Shown: positions 18,394 through 32,398 of the stretch, one piece after another
How the letters are laid out: the number at the start of each line of letters is the position of its first letter
Position numbering within the stretch: the first letter of the stretch is position 1
Made by a program: the position numbers and the translations under genes
The notes under the pieces: generated by a model
What the model was told of the DNA's origin: nothing
The model's database searches: none
Seen by the model: only the letters and a program-made list of their open reading frames with translations
Assembly (NCBI RefSeq): GCF_002968335.2
Contig: NZ_CP134398.1
Span: forward strand, 2,294,001 to 2,358,000
Source: Mycobacterium sp. ITM-2016-00316
Lineage (GTDB): Bacteria > Actinomycetota > Actinomycetes > Mycobacteriales > Mycobacteriaceae
DNA: 64,000 bases
Direction: 5' to 3'

Positions 18394-19394
18394 ACATCGA
18401 CATGGCGGCGCTTCATGCCATCGAGTCCGACAAGGGAATCTCGGTCGATATCGTCGTGGACACCATCAAATCCGCGTTGCTGACCGCGTATCGGCACACC
18501 GAGGGCCATGAGGCCGACGCGCGTATCGACGTCGACCGCAAGACCGGTGTGGTCAAGGTGATGGCCAGGGAAACCGATGACGACGGCAACCTGATCAACG
18601 AATGGGACGACACCCCAGAAGGATTCGGCCGCATCGCGGCGACCACCGCGCGCCAGGTCATCCTGCAGCGGCTGCGCGATGCCGAGAACGAGCAGATGTA
18701 CGGCGAGTTCTCGGCGCGTGAGGGCGATATCGTCGCCGGCGTGGTGCAGCGGGACGCCCGGGAGAACACCCGCGGCAACGTGGTGGTCCGGGTCGGCACC
18801 GAGGCCAAGGGTTCCGACGGCATGATCCGGCCCGCCGAGCAGGTGCCCGGCGAGGGATACGAGCACGGCGACCGGCTGCGCTGCTATGTCATCGGGGTGT
18901 CCCGCGGTGCCCGGGAGCCCAAGATCGAGCTGTCTCGAACCCACCCGAACCTCGTGCGCAAGCTGTTCGCCCTGGAGGTGCCCGAGATCGCGGACGGATC
19001 GGTGGACATCGTCGCGGTGGCGCGTGAGGCCGGTCACCGGTCCAAGATCGCCGTGGCCTCGCGGGTGTCGGGCCTGAACGCCAAGGGGGCGTGCATCGGC
19101 CCGATGGGGCAGCGCGTCCGCAATGTGATGAGCGAGCTGTCCGGCGAGAAGATCGACATCATCGATTTCGACGAGGACCCGGCCCGGTTCGTGGCCAATG
19201 CGCTGTCGCCGGCCAAAGTCGTGTCGGTGACCGTCATCGACGAGAGCACCCGGGCGGCCCGGGTGGTCGTGCCGGACTTCCAGCTGTCGCTGGCGATCGG
19301 CAAGGAAGGGCAGAACGCCAGGTTGGCGGCCCGCCTCACCGGCTGGCGCATCGATATCCGCAGTGATGCGGCACCCGAACCCGCGGCTGGGTGA
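18390..19394 (+). CDS. nusA: Transcription termination/antitermination factor NusA
   Basis: 334 residues, the short actinobacterial form without C-terminal acidic repeats. Order: N-terminal RNA-polymerase-binding domain (1 to about 120), S1 domain starting at '[20 protein letters not shown]', then two KH modules with '[19 protein letters not shown]' and '[19 protein letters not shown]' (GxxG-type loops). It binds RNA polymerase and rRNA leader RNA, affecting pausing and antitermination. A GTG overlapping its stop (19391) opens the ylxR frame. Confidence 0.96.
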   Translation: MNIDMAALHAIESDKGISVDIVVDTIKSALLTAYRHTEGHEADARIDVDRKTGVVKVMARETDDDGNLINEWDDTPEGFGRIAATTARQVILQRLRDAENEQMYGEFSAREGDIVAGVVQRDARENTRGNVVVRVGTEAKGSDGMIRPAEQVPGEGYEHGDRLRCYVIGVSRGAREPKIELSRTHPNLVRKLFALEVPEIADGSVDIVAVAREAGHRSKIAVASRVSGLNAKGACIGPMGQRVRNVMSELSGEKIDIIDFDEDPARFVANALSPAKVVSVTVIDESTRAARVVVPDFQLSLAIGKEGQNARLAARLTGWRIDIRSDAAPEPAAG

Positions 19395-19447
19395 GGCATC
19401 CCGACACGCGATTGAAGTCTGGACGTCCGGGAACGGTAGACTCAGCC

Positions 19448-19792
19448 GTGATCCAGCGCGAGACTTCGGCCATCCCGGCTCGTGCGCATCGGAGCCCAGA
19501 CGGACCGGTGCGGACGTGTGTGGGATGCCGGAAGCGAGAACTGGCCGTCGAACTGCTTCGAGTGGCCGCTGTATCCGACAGGCCCGGCAATTGCGCCGTG
19601 ACTGTGGACTCAGCGGGTAACCTGCCCGGGCGGGGTGCGTGGCTGCATCCCGACCAGCAGTGCCTCGATGCGGCACTCCGCCGGCGAGCGTTCGTCCGAG
19701 CGTTGCGCATCACCGGTTCACCGGAAACATCCGCGGTGGTCGAGTACTTCAGTGCCTCCCGAGGCGCTGGCGAATCCGGCCCCACCGGCTAG
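19448..19792 (+). CDS. ylxR: YlxR (DUF448) family RNA-binding protein
   Basis: 114 residues if started at GTG 19448. The core is diagnostic: 'RTCVGCRKRELAVELLRVAA' (the YlxR pattern R.C..CR....), 'GNLPGRGAWLHPDQQCL' and 'RRAFVRALRI'. YlxR is a small nucleoid/RNA-associated protein encoded between nusA and infB in many bacteria. Three in-frame GTG starts are possible: 19391 (overlapping the nusA stop), 19448 and 19508 (immediately before the conserved core). None has a strong ribosome-binding site, so the start is uncertain. Confidence 0.85.
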   Translation: MIQRETSAIPARAHRSPDGPVRTCVGCRKRELAVELLRVAAVSDRPGNCAVTVDSAGNLPGRGAWLHPDQQCLDAALRRRAFVRALRITGSPETSAVVEYFSASRGAGESGPTG

Positions 19793-19904
19793 AGAACAGG
19801 TAGCGAAGAACATGAGCACACCGTGAAGTCCCGATGACCATGCGTCATAGCTAAAACCGAGGCGCGGCCCCACCACCGCTGTCGCCTCCAAACGAGGAGA
19901 AGTA

Positions 19905-22700
19905 GTGGCAGCCCCAGGTAAGGCCCGTGTACACGAGTTGGCTAAGGAACTCGGTGTCACCAGCAAGGAAGTTCTCGCCCGTCTGAGCGATCAGGGCGAA
20001 TTCGTCAAATCCGCGTCGTCGACGGTGGAAGCACCCGTCGCGCGCCGTCTGCGTGAGTCGTTCGGGGGCGGAAAATCCGCTCCGGCCGATGCTCCCGCAG
20101 CCAAAGCGCCCAGCAAGCCGGCATCCGCCGGTGGCGGCCCCAAGCCCGGCCCGAAGCCGGCACCGCAGGCTCCGCCGGCACCCCCGGCTCCGGCACCCGC
20201 GGCACCTCCGGCTCCGGCCCCCGCGGCTCCCGCAGCCCAGGCCCCGATGCCTGCTGCTCCGGCAGCTCCGGCAGCACCTCAGGCCCCGGCCACCCCCGGG
20301 CCTGCCCCGGCGGCTCCCGCCGCATCGGCCGGTACCCAGACCCCCGGTCCCCGTCCGGGGCCCAAACCCGCGCCGCGCGCACCGCGCGTCGGCAACAACC
20401 CGTTCTCCTCGCAGGCGCCGGCCGAGCGCCCGGCCCCGCGTCCGGCTGCCGGCCCCGGCGGTCCCCGTCCGGGTCCCGGTCCCGGTGGCCCGCGTCCGGG
20501 CGCACCGCGTCCCGGCGGTGCTTCACCAGGCAACATGCCTCCTCGTCCGCCGGGCGCACGTCCCGGCGCGACCGGTCGTCCCGGCGGCCCGCGTCCCGGC
20601 CCGGGCGGTCGTCCGGCTCCCGGTGGCCGTCCCGGTGGCGGTGGCGGCGGCGGTAACTACCGCGGCGGCGGCGCAGGCGGCGGTGCCGGTGCAGGTGCCG
20701 GTGCCGGCGGTGCAGCAGCCGGTGGTTTCCGTGGCCGTCCCGGTGGCGGTGGCGGCGGTGGCCGTCCCGGCCAGCGCGGCGGTGCCGCAGGTGCCTTCGG
20801 TCGTCCCGGCGGCGCGGTCCGCCGCGGCCGCAAGTCGAAGCGGGCAAAACGCGCCGAATACGAAAACATGCAGGCCCCGGTCGTCGGTGGTGTGCGGTTG
20901 CCGCACGGCAACGGTGAGACCATCCGGCTGGCCCGCGGCGCGTCGCTGGTGGACTTCGCCGACAAGATCAACGCCAACCCGGCATCGCTGGTGCAGGCCT
21001 TGTTCAATCTCGGTGAGATGGTCACCGCCACGCAGTCGGTGGACGATTCGACGCTGGAACTGCTCGGCAGCGAGATGAACTACGTCGTGCAGGTCGTGTC
21101 CCCGGAGGACGAGGACCGCGAGCTGCTGCAGTCCTTCGACCTCACCTACGGCGAGGACGAGGGCGGCGAGGAAGATCTCGAATTCCGTCCGCCGGTCGTC
21201 ACCGTCATGGGTCACGTCGACCACGGCAAGACCCGCCTGCTGGACACCATCCGGAACGCCAGCGTGCGCGAGGGCGAAGCCGGTGGCATCACCCAGCACA
21301 TCGGCGCGTACCAGGTCACGGTCGAGCATGAGGGCATCGAGCGTCTCATCACCTTCATCGACACCCCCGGTCACGAGGCGTTCACCGCCATGCGTGCCCG
21401 TGGTGCCAAGGCCACCGATATCGCGATCCTGGTGGTCGCCGCCGACGACGGCGTCATGCCGCAGACGGTGGAGGCGATCAACCATGCGCAGGCGGCCGAT
21501 GTGCCGATCGTGGTGGCGGTCAACAAGATCGACAAGGAAGGTGCCGACCCGGCCAAGATCCGGGCGCAGCTCACCGAATACAACCTGGTGGCCGAGGAGT
21601 ACGGCGGCGACACCATGTTCGTCGACATCTCGGCGAAGAACGGTGTCAACATCCAGGCGCTGGAGGAAGCGGTGCTGTTGACCGCCGACGCGTCGCTGGA
21701 CCTGCGGGCCAACCCCGATATGGAAGCCCAGGGTGTGGCGATCGAAGCGCACCTGGACCGTGGCCGTGGCCCGGTGGCCACCGTGCTGATCCAGCGCGGC
21801 ACGCTGCGGGTCGGTGACTCGATCGTGGCAGGCGATGCCTACGGTCGTGTGCGCCGCATGGTCGACGAGCACGGCGAGGACATCCACGAGGCGCTGCCGT
21901 CGCGGCCGGTCCAGGTCATCGGCTTCACGTCGGTGCCCGGTGCCGGTGACAACCTGCTGGTGGTCGACGAGGACCGGATCGCCCGGCAGATCGCCGATCG
22001 CCGCAGCGCCCGCAAGCGCAACGCGCTGGCGGCCCGCTCCCGCAAGCGCATCAGCCTGGACGATCTCGATGCAGCGTTGAAGGAGACTTCGCAGCTGAAC
22101 CTGATCCTCAAGGGCGACAACTCCGGCACCGTGGAGGCGCTGGAGGAGGCCCTGCTGGGTATCGAGATCGACGACGAGGTGGAACTGCGTGTCATCGACC
22201 GCGGTGTCGGTGGTGTCACTGAGACCAACGTCAACCTGGCGTCGGCGTCGAATGCCATCATCATCGGCTTCAACGTCCGCTCCGAGGGCAAGGCCACCGA
22301 GCTCGCCAACCGCGAGGGTGTCGACATCCGGTACTACTCGGTGATCTACCAGGCCATCGACGAGATCCAGAGCGCGCTCAAGGGCATGCTCAAGCCGGTC
22401 TACGAGGAGAAGGAACTCGGCCGCGCCGAGATCCGGGCGATCTTCCGGTCGTCGAAGGTCGGCAACATCGCCGGCTGCCTGGTCACCTCCGGCATCATGC
22501 GCCGCAACGCGAAGGCACGTCTGCTGCGTGACAACGTGGTGGTTGCCGAGACGGTCACCATCTCGTCGCTGAAGCGGGAGAAAGACGATGCCACCGAGGT
22601 GCGCGACGGCTACGAGTGTGGTCTCACGCTGACCTACAACGACATCAAAGAGGGCGACGTCATCGAGGCGTACGAACTCGTCGAGAAGGAACGCACCTAA
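19905..22700 (+). CDS. infB: Translation initiation factor IF-2
   Basis: 931 residues from GTG 19905 with GAGGAGA just upstream. An IF2 N-terminal motif ('[20 protein letters not shown]') is followed by a roughly 250-residue Pro/Ala then Gly/Arg-rich linker (about 60-310), a second IF2_N domain ('[20 protein letters not shown]'), and the GTPase domain with G1 '[16 protein letters not shown]', G3 'DTPGHEAF' and G4 'NKID'. Domains II, III and IV follow and bind fMet-tRNA. The 112-base leader after ylxR holds only a 4-codon ORF (19812-19826). Confidence 0.97.
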   Translation: MAAPGKARVHELAKELGVTSKEVLARLSDQGEFVKSASSTVEAPVARRLRESFGGGKSAPADAPAAKAPSKPASAGGGPKPGPKPAPQAPPAPPAPAPAAPPAPAPAAPAAQAPMPAAPAAPAAPQAPATPGPAPAAPAASAGTQTPGPRPGPKPAPRAPRVGNNPFSSQAPAERPAPRPAAGPGGPRPGPGPGGPRPGAPRPGGASPGNMPPRPPGARPGATGRPGGPRPGPGGRPAPGGRPGGGGGGGNYRGGGAGGGAGAGAGAGGAAAGGFRGRPGGGGGGGRPGQRGGAAGAFGRPGGAVRRGRKSKRAKRAEYENMQAPVVGGVRLPHGNGETIRLARGASLVDFADKINANPASLVQALFNLGEMVTATQSVDDSTLELLGSEMNYVVQVVSPEDEDRELLQSFDLTYGEDEGGEEDLEFRPPVVTVMGHVDHGKTRLLDTIRNASVREGEAGGITQHIGAYQVTVEHEGIERLITFIDTPGHEAFTAMRARGAKATDIAILVVAADDGVMPQTVEAINHAQAADVPIVVAVNKIDKEGADPAKIRAQLTEYNLVAEEYGGDTMFVDISAKNGVNIQALEEAVLLTADASLDLRANPDMEAQGVAIEAHLDRGRGPVATVLIQRGTLRVGDSIVAGDAYGRVRRMVDEHGEDIHEALPSRPVQVIGFTSVPGAGDNLLVVDEDRIARQIADRRSARKRNALAARSRKRISLDDLDAALKETSQLNLILKGDNSGTVEALEEALLGIEIDDEVELRVIDRGVGGVTETNVNLASASNAIIIGFNVRSEGKATELANREGVDIRYYSVIYQAIDEIQSALKGMLKPVYEEKELGRAEIRAIFRSSKVGNIAGCLVTSGIMRRNAKARLLRDNVVVAETVTISSLKREKDDATEVRDGYECGLTLTYNDIKEGDVIEAYELVEKERT

Positions 22701-22703
22701 GCC

Positions 22704-23189
22704 ATGGTTGATGTTGGGCGTGCACGCCGGTTGTCGAAGCGCATCGGCACGGTCGTGGCCACCGCCATCGAGTTCGAGATCAAGGATCCCCCGTTGGCCT
22801 TCGTGACCGTCACGGACACGAAGGTCACGGGAGACCTGCACGACGCCACCGTCTACTACACGGTCCGCGGGGCGACTCTGCAGGACGAACCCGATTACGA
22901 GGGTGCGGCGGCGGCGCTTGAGCGGGCCCGGGGCATTCTTCGTAGCAAGGTCGGCGCGGCCACCGGAGTGCGCTTCACCCCGACGCTGGCATTCGTGCTG
23001 GACAAGGTGCCGGAAACCTCGGCGCATATGGAGGCCCTGCTGGCCCGGGCCCGAGCGGCGGACGCCGATCTGGCCCGGATCCGGGAAGGCGCCAAGCCGG
23101 CTGGGGAGGCCGACCCGTACCGCGTGACCGCGGTGCAGGGTGACGAGGCGACCGACGCTGAGGACGCCGACGACCCGCGACCGAACTGA
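22704..23189 (+). CDS. rbfA: 30S ribosome-binding factor RbfA
   Basis: 161 residues, three bases after infB. A single KH-like fold: '[20 protein letters not shown]' then '[20 protein letters not shown]' and the signature '[19 protein letters not shown]'. It binds helix 1 of immature 16S rRNA and helps 30S maturation, especially in the cold. The C-terminus is an Asp/Ala-rich tail. It is the last gene of the operon here: a strong hairpin follows 26 bases after the stop, whereas in M. tuberculosis nrnA follows directly. Confidence 0.95.
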   Translation: MVDVGRARRLSKRIGTVVATAIEFEIKDPPLAFVTVTDTKVTGDLHDATVYYTVRGATLQDEPDYEGAAAALERARGILRSKVGAATGVRFTPTLAFVLDKVPETSAHMEALLARARAADADLARIREGAKPAGEADPYRVTAVQGDEATDAEDADDPRPN

Positions 23190-23214
23190 CCGTTCGCACA
23201 ACTGATTCGCACAC

Positions 23215-23251
23215 CGGAAACGGGAAGGCCTTGTCGGCCTTCCCGTTTCCG
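23215..23251 (+). terminator. Intrinsic terminator of the rimP-rbfA operon
   Basis: A 16-bp perfect stem: CGGAAACGGGAAGGCC (23215-23230), loop TTGTC (23231-23235), GGCCTTCCCGTTTCCG (23236-23251). No U-tract follows (GTCGTTGAAG), which is common for mycobacterial I-shaped terminators. It would isolate rbfA from the PGRS-like gene downstream. Confidence 0.85.
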
Positions 23252-23615
23252 TCGTTGAAGGCCTGATTCTGGCCCCTGCCAACGGATTTCACCGCTGCGT
23301 CCATATCGGTTCGGTGCGCGCCTGGATTCGCCACGCAAATAATTTGCTAAACCTTGCGCTCGGTGCGTGCTGTACAGAAGTGCACCAGATATCCACCATC
23401 GCGGCGGTGTTGCCACGGCCGTGTCGCGATGCGCCGTCGTGACCCGACCTTACCATTTCAGTTAATTGCAGCGCTCTGCGATCGGGCGCTCACCGGCCAT
23501 TCTCGCGAAAGTGCCCGAATAGGCAGTTTCCGGCGTATAGGGTCATTCGCTAGCCGGGCTATCAATCGCCGATAGCAGCTACTAGACGCGCTGCAACGCG
23601 AGCAAGGGGATACCC
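23252..23615 (+). other. Intergenic region upstream of the PGRS-like gene
   Basis: No credible coding region is visible in 364 bases; short ORFs here lack recognisable content. Base composition is less GC-rich than the flanking genes, with AT patches such as GCAAATAATTTGC (23335-23347, a 13-base inverted repeat). TAGGGT at 23538-23543 is a possible -10. AAGGGGA at 23604-23610 is a good ribosome-binding site for ATG 23616. The region probably holds the promoter and a long leader of the PGRS-like gene. Confidence 0.5.
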
Positions 23616-23744
23616 ATGGGCCCGATGAACCCGATTGGTGACGCACCGAATCCCACCTCGGCCAAGCATGCACTTCCGAAAAATGCGACGCCGAAGCGCG
23701 CGACAGCAAAGCATGCAATGCCGAAGCTGAACTCCCTTCCCTGA
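23616..23744 (+). CDS. N-terminal leader segment of the PGRS-like protein, separated by a frameshift
   Basis: A 42-codon ORF from ATG 23616 with a well-placed AAGGGGA. It encodes a basic, Lys/His/Pro/Ala-rich peptide containing '[20 protein letters not shown]' and ending 'PKLNSLP', then TGA. Such basic 'AKHA-PK' stretches are, from memory, the usual cytoplasmic head before the signal helix in mycobacterial PGRS-like secreted proteins. That helix ('[18 protein letters not shown]') follows immediately but in the -1 frame. The best reading is that this is the 5' end of the next gene after a one-base loss near 23741, and not an independent small gene. Confidence 0.55.
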   Translation: MGPMNPIGDAPNPTSAKHALPKNATPKRATAKHAMPKLNSLP

Positions 23745-23767
23745 GTCACATCGGCCGGGTCGGGGCC

Positions 23768-26700
23768 TTGGCGGTGGCGCTGGGAATCGGTGCGGCGATC
23801 ACGGCCTGGATGCCGGTGGCATTTGCCGACGCAACAAGTTCGAGCGATTCGTCGGCGGGCCCGAGCGCGGGTTCGGCAGAGGGTGCGCCATCGGGCGACG
23901 CAGATTCGTCCTCGGGCGAGAGTGCGTCGGACGGCACGCAGGCGTCACCGCCGAAGGTGCAGCCGCGGTCCGGTCGCGACCACCGCCCGCCCGCGCTGTC
24001 CCGCTCGCCCCGCGAGGCGAGAAATCCCTCCGCCAGCTCCGGCCCGGGCTCGTCGACCACCCTCGAGGTGAAGTCGGCTCCGGCAGCCGATGACACCAAC
24101 CACCCGGTCGCGGCCGGTGAGGCGCCCGTGGCGGCCGAGCCTGGCGTGACAGCTCCCGCTGTCACTGCGCCGGTGGTGGCCGACCCGGTGATTGCACCGG
24201 CGTCGGCGGGTGCTGTCCGTCGTGAGGAGACCTCCCGCATCCGCGGCGTCGCCGCGGACACGGTCGCCGTGTACTCGGCCGAAACGGCCGACGACGGGGC
24301 CGAGATGGCACCGCTGGGGCTGGTGAATGCGGCCGCTGTGCCGGCGGTGGCGAGCTCGGTGGGAGCGCCCTTCCAGATCTGGATCGGTCAGGTGCTGCTC
24401 ATCGGCAACGGCACGGCAACCCATCCCAATGGTGGCCTGCTCATCGGCAACGGTTACACCTGGACGGCGGTGACCTGCGTCGCGGTGGTCTGCCGGGGCG
24501 GCGACGGCGGCTTGTTCGGTGACGGCGGCACGGGTTTCAACGGCGGCGACGGCGGCTCCGCCGGCTGGATCGGCAACGGCGGCGACGGCGGGGCCGGGGT
24601 GATCATCTTCAACGTCGGCGCCGGTGGAAACGGCGGCGTGGGCGGGCTGTTCGCCGGTAATGGCGGCCGTGGCGGTGTCGGCGCGGACATCCTCTCCGGC
24701 GTGGGCGGTGCCGGCGGAAACGGGGGCGACGCGGGACAGCTGTCGATCATCGGATCGGGTGGCGGCGGTGGTGCCGGTGGTGGTGGTGAAGACGGCGGCG
24801 CGGGTGGTGCCGGCGGGGCCGGCGGCCTGTTCTTCGTCGCAGGGGAGGGTGGTGTCGGTGGTGTCGGCGCCCTGACCGGTGTCGGTGGCACCGGGGGTGA
24901 CGGCGGTGCGGCCGGCGCGTTCAGTCTGATCAGCTGGGGCGCTGCCGGCGGGGCCGGCGGCGTGGGTGGCACCGGTGGCGACGGCGGAACCGGCGGCGCC
25001 GGCGGGCTGGTGATCGGCAGCGGCGGCATCGGCGGGGCCGGCGGCGAGGCCCTCGATGTGGGTGCTCTCGGTGGCCGCGGCGGCCAGGGTGGAAACGTGG
25101 GCGCACAGTCGCTGTTCGGCAGCGGCGGTGCCGGTGGTGCCGGCGGCGCGGGCGCAAACGGGCTTGCCGGCACCGCGATTTCGGCGGCCGGTGTGGGCGG
25201 CACAGGTGGCGCCGGCGGCAACGGCGGGGTCGGCTCGTTGATCATCGGCCTTGGCGGTCTGGCCGGTGTCGGCGGACGCGGTGGCCGCGGCGGAGCGGGA
25301 TACGCGGGCACCGACACGCTCGCGGCCGCTGCCGGTGGCGCCGGCGGTCAAGGTGGCCTCGGTGGCGCGGGCGGTGCGGGCCGGTTCTTGGTGTTCGACA
25401 CCAGCACCGGCTACGGCAACGGCGGGACGGGCGGGACCGGCGGTGACGGCGGCAGCACCGGTACCGGTGCCCTCGCCGGCGTGGGCGGCGCAGGCGGCGC
25501 CGGAGGTGTGGGCACGGTGGCCGCACCCGGTCTCGGCGGCGGCGGCGGAGGCGGCGGCGGTGGCGCCACCGTGCTGGAGTCCAACGGTGGTGTCGCCACC
25601 GACAGCACCGCTCAGGGTGGGGCCGGCGGGACGGGAGCCGATGCCACCGCAGCCGCGGCCGGCGGTACCGGTGGCACCGGTGGTAATGCGGCGGTCCTCG
25701 CGGACGGTGCGGGTAGCACCGTCAGCGACGGGCAGGCGACCGGCGGCGCCGGTGGTGACGCCACCGGCACCGGTACCGGCGGCGCCGGTGGCTTGGGCGC
25801 GGTCTCGGCCACCAATGGTGGTGCTGTCCTGGCTGCGATGGCCACCGGCGGCGCCGGCGGCACCGGCAGCAACGGCGGTGTCGGCGGCGTGGGCGCCGAA
25901 GGTGGGGTCTTCGCGCAGCGCGCGGGCAGTACCGCCACCGGCACGGCCACCGGTGGCGCCGGTGGTGACGCAGACGGGGCCGGCAGTGTCGGTGGCGCCG
26001 GTGCGGGCGGCTGGGTGCAGACCGGTCTTTCCGGAAATGCCAACGGCACCAACGGCGACGCCAGTGGCCTGGCTGTCGGCGGAGTCGGTGGCGATGCGTC
26101 GACCGGTGGCGTGGGTGGGGCCGGTGGTTTCGCCACCGTCATCGCTTCCGGGAATGACTCGACGGCCGACGGCAGCGCTTACGGCGGTGCCGGCGGGGCG
26201 GGCTCTGCCGGCACAACCGGCGGCGCCGGTGGGCGGGCGCAGCTGACGGCGTTCGGGAACGGATCGCTGGCCGGTGGCGTTGTCACGGCCGGCAATGGTG
26301 GTAGCGGCGCGGGTGCGACCGGCGGCGCCGGCGGCCAGGCCATCATCGGCGCGGGGCAGAGCTCGGGTGCCGGTCTGAACAGCGTCGCGCAAGGCACTGC
26401 CAACGGTGGTGACGGCGGGTCGGGCCAGGCCGGCGTCAATGGAGGCGCGGGTGGTGGCGCGACCATCACAGCCAGACAGAACAATGATTCGATCACCGGC
26501 AGCACCGCGACCGGCGCGGATGGGGTGGCCGGAATTGCCGGCGGCACAGCAAGTCTCAACACCGCCTCGGGTTCGATCATCAACAGTTCGGCGACTGCCG
26601 GTGCCGGCTCGGCGTGGGCGGCCGGCGGCAGCGCCTCGATCTCGACGACCGGAGCCGGCAGCACCGTCACCGATGCGACCGCCACCGGCGGTGACGCGGG

Positions 26701-27964
26701 TATCGGCGATACCAACGGTGGGATCGGTGGTGCCGGCGGCGCGGGCACCGTCTCGGCGACCAATGGTGGTGCCGTCGTCGATGCCGAGGCCCGCGGCGGC
26801 ATCGGCGGTGATGGGACCAACGGTGGTGTCGGCGGTGCCGGCGCCGCGGGCGGAGTGTTCGCGCAGCGCGCGGGTAGCACCGCGTCGGGCACCGCCATCG
26901 GTGGTGCCGGCGGTGACGCCGACGGCGCGGGCAGTGTCGGTGGCGTCGGTGCCGGCGGCACGGTGCAGACCGGCCTCACCGCGGGCATCGGCAACAACGG
27001 CGAGGCCGGCGGTGTGGCTGTCGGCGGCGCGGGTGGCGCCGCGTCGACCGGCGGCAAGGGAGGTTCCGGTGGTTTCGCCACCGTCATCGCGTCCGGGACC
27101 GGTTCGACTGCCGACGGTGCCGCCTACGGCGGTGCCGGCGGTGCCGGATCCTCGGCGGGCACCGGGGGCGCCGGAGGGCGGGCGCAGACCACGGCCCAGG
27201 GCAACGGATCCAGCGCCGGTGGCACCGTTACGGCGGGTGCCGGCGGTAGCGGGGCGGGTGCCATCGGTGGTGCCGGCGGTCAGGCCACCATCGGTTCGGG
27301 ACAGAGCTCCGGTATCGCCGGCGTCAACAGCACCGCGCAGGGTGTATCGACCGGCGGTGCCGGCGGGGCAGGACTGGACGGCGTCAACGGCGGCGCGGGC
27401 GGCGGGGCCACGCTCAATGCCCGGCAGAACAATGCCGTCGTCGGCGGCAGCGCGACCGGCGGTGCCGGGGCAACGGGCAGCGCCGGCGGTGCCGCGAGTC
27501 TGAACACCGTGTCGGGCTCGATCACCGACAGCACCGCAATCGGTGGTGCTGCGGGTGCTCGAGGTGTAGACGGTGACGGAACCGGCGGTCTCGGTGGTCA
27601 GGGCGGCGCCGCCATCGTCGAGGCGACCAACGTCGTCATCACCGGCGGTCAGGCCGGCGGCGGCGATGGCGGTGCCGGCGGTGACGGCGGCATCAACGGT
27701 GCTGTCGGCGGTAGCGGCGGCGCGGGCGGCGCGGCGAGCATCAGGCAGGGCACCGGCCTCATCGGAATCGGAGGCGCGGGCGGTGCCGGTGGTGCCGGCG
27801 GGACCTTCGTCGACGCCGGCAGCAGCGGTGCGGGCGGCAACGGCGGCGTGGGCGGCGCGTCCGTGAACACCGGCGGAACCGGTGGCAACGGCGGCGACGG
27901 CACGCCCGGTCAGGCCGACGGCACGCCTGGATCCAACGGCGGCGCCGGAACGCCGGCCCCGTAG
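23768..27964 (+). CDS. PGRS-like glycine-rich secreted repeat protein (no PE domain)
   Basis: The main frame codes for about 1,400 residues; it is open from 23642, and the first listed start codon is TTG 23768. There is a hydrophobic export segment ('[16 protein letters not shown]' ending near 'PVAFADA'), then a Ser/Ala/Pro-rich stretch (about 20-170). From about residue 240 on there are dense GGAGG/GGNGG repeats. From 25706 the sequence becomes two long tandem copies with polar inserts such as 'FAQRAGSTA' and 'ITARQNN'. The repeats resemble PE_PGRS C-termini, but the PE domain is absent and the N-terminus is a conventional signal. It is likely a surface or secreted beta-helix-type protein of unknown role. 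A strong terminator follows at 27982. The 5' part is probably frameshifted, so expression is uncertain. Confidence 0.7.
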   Translation: MAVALGIGAAITAWMPVAFADATSSSDSSAGPSAGSAEGAPSGDADSSSGESASDGTQASPPKVQPRSGRDHRPPALSRSPREARNPSASSGPGSSTTLEVKSAPAADDTNHPVAAGEAPVAAEPGVTAPAVTAPVVADPVIAPASAGAVRREETSRIRGVAADTVAVYSAETADDGAEMAPLGLVNAAAVPAVASSVGAPFQIWIGQVLLIGNGTATHPNGGLLIGNGYTWTAVTCVAVVCRGGDGGLFGDGGTGFNGGDGGSAGWIGNGGDGGAGVIIFNVGAGGNGGVGGLFAGNGGRGGVGADILSGVGGAGGNGGDAGQLSIIGSGGGGGAGGGGEDGGAGGAGGAGGLFFVAGEGGVGGVGALTGVGGTGGDGGAAGAFSLISWGAAGGAGGVGGTGGDGGTGGAGGLVIGSGGIGGAGGEALDVGALGGRGGQGGNVGAQSLFGSGGAGGAGGAGANGLAGTAISAAGVGGTGGAGGNGGVGSLIIGLGGLAGVGGRGGRGGAGYAGTDTLAAAAGGAGGQGGLGGAGGAGRFLVFDTSTGYGNGGTGGTGGDGGSTGTGALAGVGGAGGAGGVGTVAAPGLGGGGGGGGGGATVLESNGGVATDSTAQGGAGGTGADATAAAAGGTGGTGGNAAVLADGAGSTVSDGQATGGAGGDATGTGTGGAGGLGAVSATNGGAVLAAMATGGAGGTGSNGGVGGVGAEGGVFAQRAGSTATGTATGGAGGDADGAGSVGGAGAGGWVQTGLSGNANGTNGDASGLAVGGVGGDASTGGVGGAGGFATVIASGNDSTADGSAYGGAGGAGSAGTTGGAGGRAQLTAFGNGSLAGGVVTAGNGGSGAGATGGAGGQAIIGAGQSSGAGLNSVAQGTANGGDGGSGQAGVNGGAGGGATITARQNNDSITGSTATGADGVAGIAGGTASLNTASGSIINSSATAGAGSAWAAGGSASISTTGAGSTVTDATATGGDAGIGDTNGGIGGAGGAGTVSATNGGAVVDAEARGGIGGDGTNGGVGGAGAAGGVFAQRAGSTASGTAIGGAGGDADGAGSVGGVGAGGTVQTGLTAGIGNNGEAGGVAVGGAGGAASTGGKGGSGGFATVIASGTGSTADGAAYGGAGGAGSSAGTGGAGGRAQTTAQGNGSSAGGTVTAGAGGSGAGAIGGAGGQATIGSGQSSGIAGVNSTAQGVSTGGAGGAGLDGVNGGAGGGATLNARQNNAVVGGSATGGAGATGSAGGAASLNTVSGSITDSTAIGGAAGARGVDGDGTGGLGGQGGAAIVEATNVVITGGQAGGGDGGAGGDGGINGAVGGSGGAGGAASIRQGTGLIGIGGAGGAGGAGGTFVDAGSSGAGGNGGVGGASVNTGGTGGNGGDGTPGQADGTPGSNGGAGTPAP
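25706..27560 (+). repeat. Two tandem copies of a ~315-residue block inside the PGRS-like gene
   Basis: Copy 1 runs from about 25706 to 26650 and copy 2 from 26651 to about 27560. Landmark pairs: 'GAGSTV' at 25706 and 26651; 'VSATNGGAV' at 25802 and 26750; and in both copies '[11 protein letters not shown]', '[12 protein letters not shown]', 'FATVIASG', 'STADG' and 'ARQNN'. The spacing is 945-948 bases, with small codon-size indels. Divergence between copies is clear, so the duplication is not recent. Confidence 0.8.
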
Positions 27965-27981
27965 GCCGCCGACACGCAGAG

Positions 27982-28015
27982 TGAGGTCCCGCACACCCCG
28001 GTGTGCGGGACCTCA
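27982..28015. terminator. Strong hairpin terminator after the PGRS-like gene
   Basis: A nearly perfect 34-base palindrome: TGAGGTCCCGCACACC (27982-27997) pairs with GGTGTGCGGGACCTCA (28000-28015) around CC. It lies 17 bases after the stop of the PGRS-like gene and about 100 bases before nrnA. There is no T-tract. It seals the PGRS-like gene off from nrnA. Confidence 0.8.
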
Positions 28016-28039
28016 TCTGTGAGGAGGGTGCCGGTGTGA

Positions 28040-31462
<3,423 letters not shown>

Positions 31463-31483
31463 TCAGTAGTCGCGGTCGACCTG

Positions 31484-31522
31484 GTTTCAGTCTCGTGGGG
31501 TAAACCGCGCTGCGGCTGAAAC
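31484..31522. repeat. Inverted repeat GTTTCAG-N25-CTGAAAC, copy 1 (3' side of deoC)
   Basis: GTTTCAG at 31484-31490 and CTGAAAC at 31516-31522 are separated by 25 bases. The sequence before the left arm, ACCTGGTTTCAG (31479-31490), is identical to copy 2 on the other side of deoC. The element lies between the deoC stop and the start of the antigen-85-like gene. Confidence 0.5.
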
Positions 31523-31557
31523 GTTGGATGAATCTGCCGTGGGTAAACCCGGCGACG

Positions 31558-32247
31558 TCAGTACCCGGAGCCGGCGCCGTCGACGGCGGATGCCAACAGC
31601 GCCCGTGACCCGGACACCCCCAGCCGGGTGGCCCCGGCGGCGATCATCGCGCGTGCCTGCTCGAGCGTGCGCACCCCGCCGGAGGCCTTCACGGCCAGTC
31701 CGGCGTCGGCGACCGTGCGGTGCATCAGTTCCACGGCGTGCACGGTGGCTCCGCCGGACGGATGGAATCCGGTCGAGGTCTTGACGAAGTCGGCGCCCGC
31801 GGCGACCGCGGCCCGGCACACGCCGACGATCTCGTCGTCGGTCAGGGCGGCGGATTCGATGATCACCTTGAGCACCGCCGGGGCGGGTGCGGCCGCGCGC
31901 ACCGCGGCGATATCGGCCTGCACCCGGTCGAAATCACCTGCCTTGGCGGCGCCGATATCGATGACCATGTCGATCTCGTCGGCGCCGTGGCGCACCGATT
32001 CGGCCGCCTCGGCGGCCTTGACCGCCGAGGTGTGCTTCCCGCTCGGGAAGCCGCACACCACAGCAACCTTCAGACCATCGGGCACGGTGAGCGGCAGCAT
32101 GGACGGCGAGACGCACACCGAGTAGGTGCCGAGTTCGGCGGCCTCGGCCACCACGGCCGCGACCTCGGCGGCGGTGGCTTCGGGCTTGAGCAGGGTGTGG
32201 TCGATCATCGCGGCCACCTCGGCGACCGTGGCGGTGGGGGTGCTCAT
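31558..32247 (-). CDS. deoC: Deoxyribose-phosphate aldolase
   Basis: 229 residues from ATG 32247, with GAGGA five to nine bases upstream; ATG 32265 is possible but has a poorer site. It is a cytoplasmic class I aldolase splitting 2-deoxyribose-5-phosphate into acetaldehyde and glyceraldehyde-3-phosphate. Motifs: '[11 protein letters not shown]' (substrate contact), '[10 protein letters not shown]', '[10 protein letters not shown]', '[15 protein letters not shown]', '[13 protein letters not shown]' with the Schiff-base Lys region, and '[15 protein letters not shown]' with the second conserved Lys. It stands alone, flanked by inverted repeats. Confidence 0.95.
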   Translation of the reverse strand: MSTPTATVAEVAAMIDHTLLKPEATAAEVAAVVAEAAELGTYSVCVSPSMLPLTVPDGLKVAVVCGFPSGKHTSAVKAAEAAESVRHGADEIDMVIDIGAAKAGDFDRVQADIAAVRAAAPAPAVLKVIIESAALTDDEIVGVCRAAVAAGADFVKTSTGFHPSGGATVHAVELMHRTVADAGLAVKASGGVRTLEQARAMIAAGATRLGVSGSRALLASAVDGAGSGY

Positions 32248-32327
32248 GAATTCCTCAGTTCTCATCCGTGGTGGGCAGGCAGCACTCGGGCCGAACGTGG
32301 GCTCCTGTCGCTATCGCTGCATACCTG

Positions 32328-32366
32328 GTTTCAGCCGTGAGGCCGATCCTGCCGCGAAACTGAAAC
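32328..32366. repeat. Inverted repeat GTTTCAG-N25-CTGAAAC, copy 2 (upstream of deoC)
   Basis: GTTTCAG at 32328-32334 and CTGAAAC at 32360-32366, again with a 25-base gap. The left flank ACCTGGTTTCAG (32323-32334) repeats copy 1 exactly. The element lies 80 bases upstream of the deoC start, in the intergenic region with echA16. Confidence 0.5.
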
Positions 32367-32398
32367 GCAGGACGTGATCCGGCCGGAAATCGTACGCA

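Noticed and set aside
20523..23282. A 919-residue minus-strand open frame opposite infB and rbfA
   Set aside because: Antisense to two certain genes; no start context or domain.
24486..27960. Regular short repeats considered as a CRISPR array
   Set aside because: The repeats are 9-15 base codon repeats encoding GGAGG within one open frame, with no constant repeat/spacer structure.
23945..27994. A 1349-residue minus-strand open frame opposite the PGRS-like gene
   Set aside because: It is the complement of a highly repetitive GGC/GGT sequence, giving Ala/Thr/Gly-rich nonsense. The sense strand has an export segment and ordered repeats.
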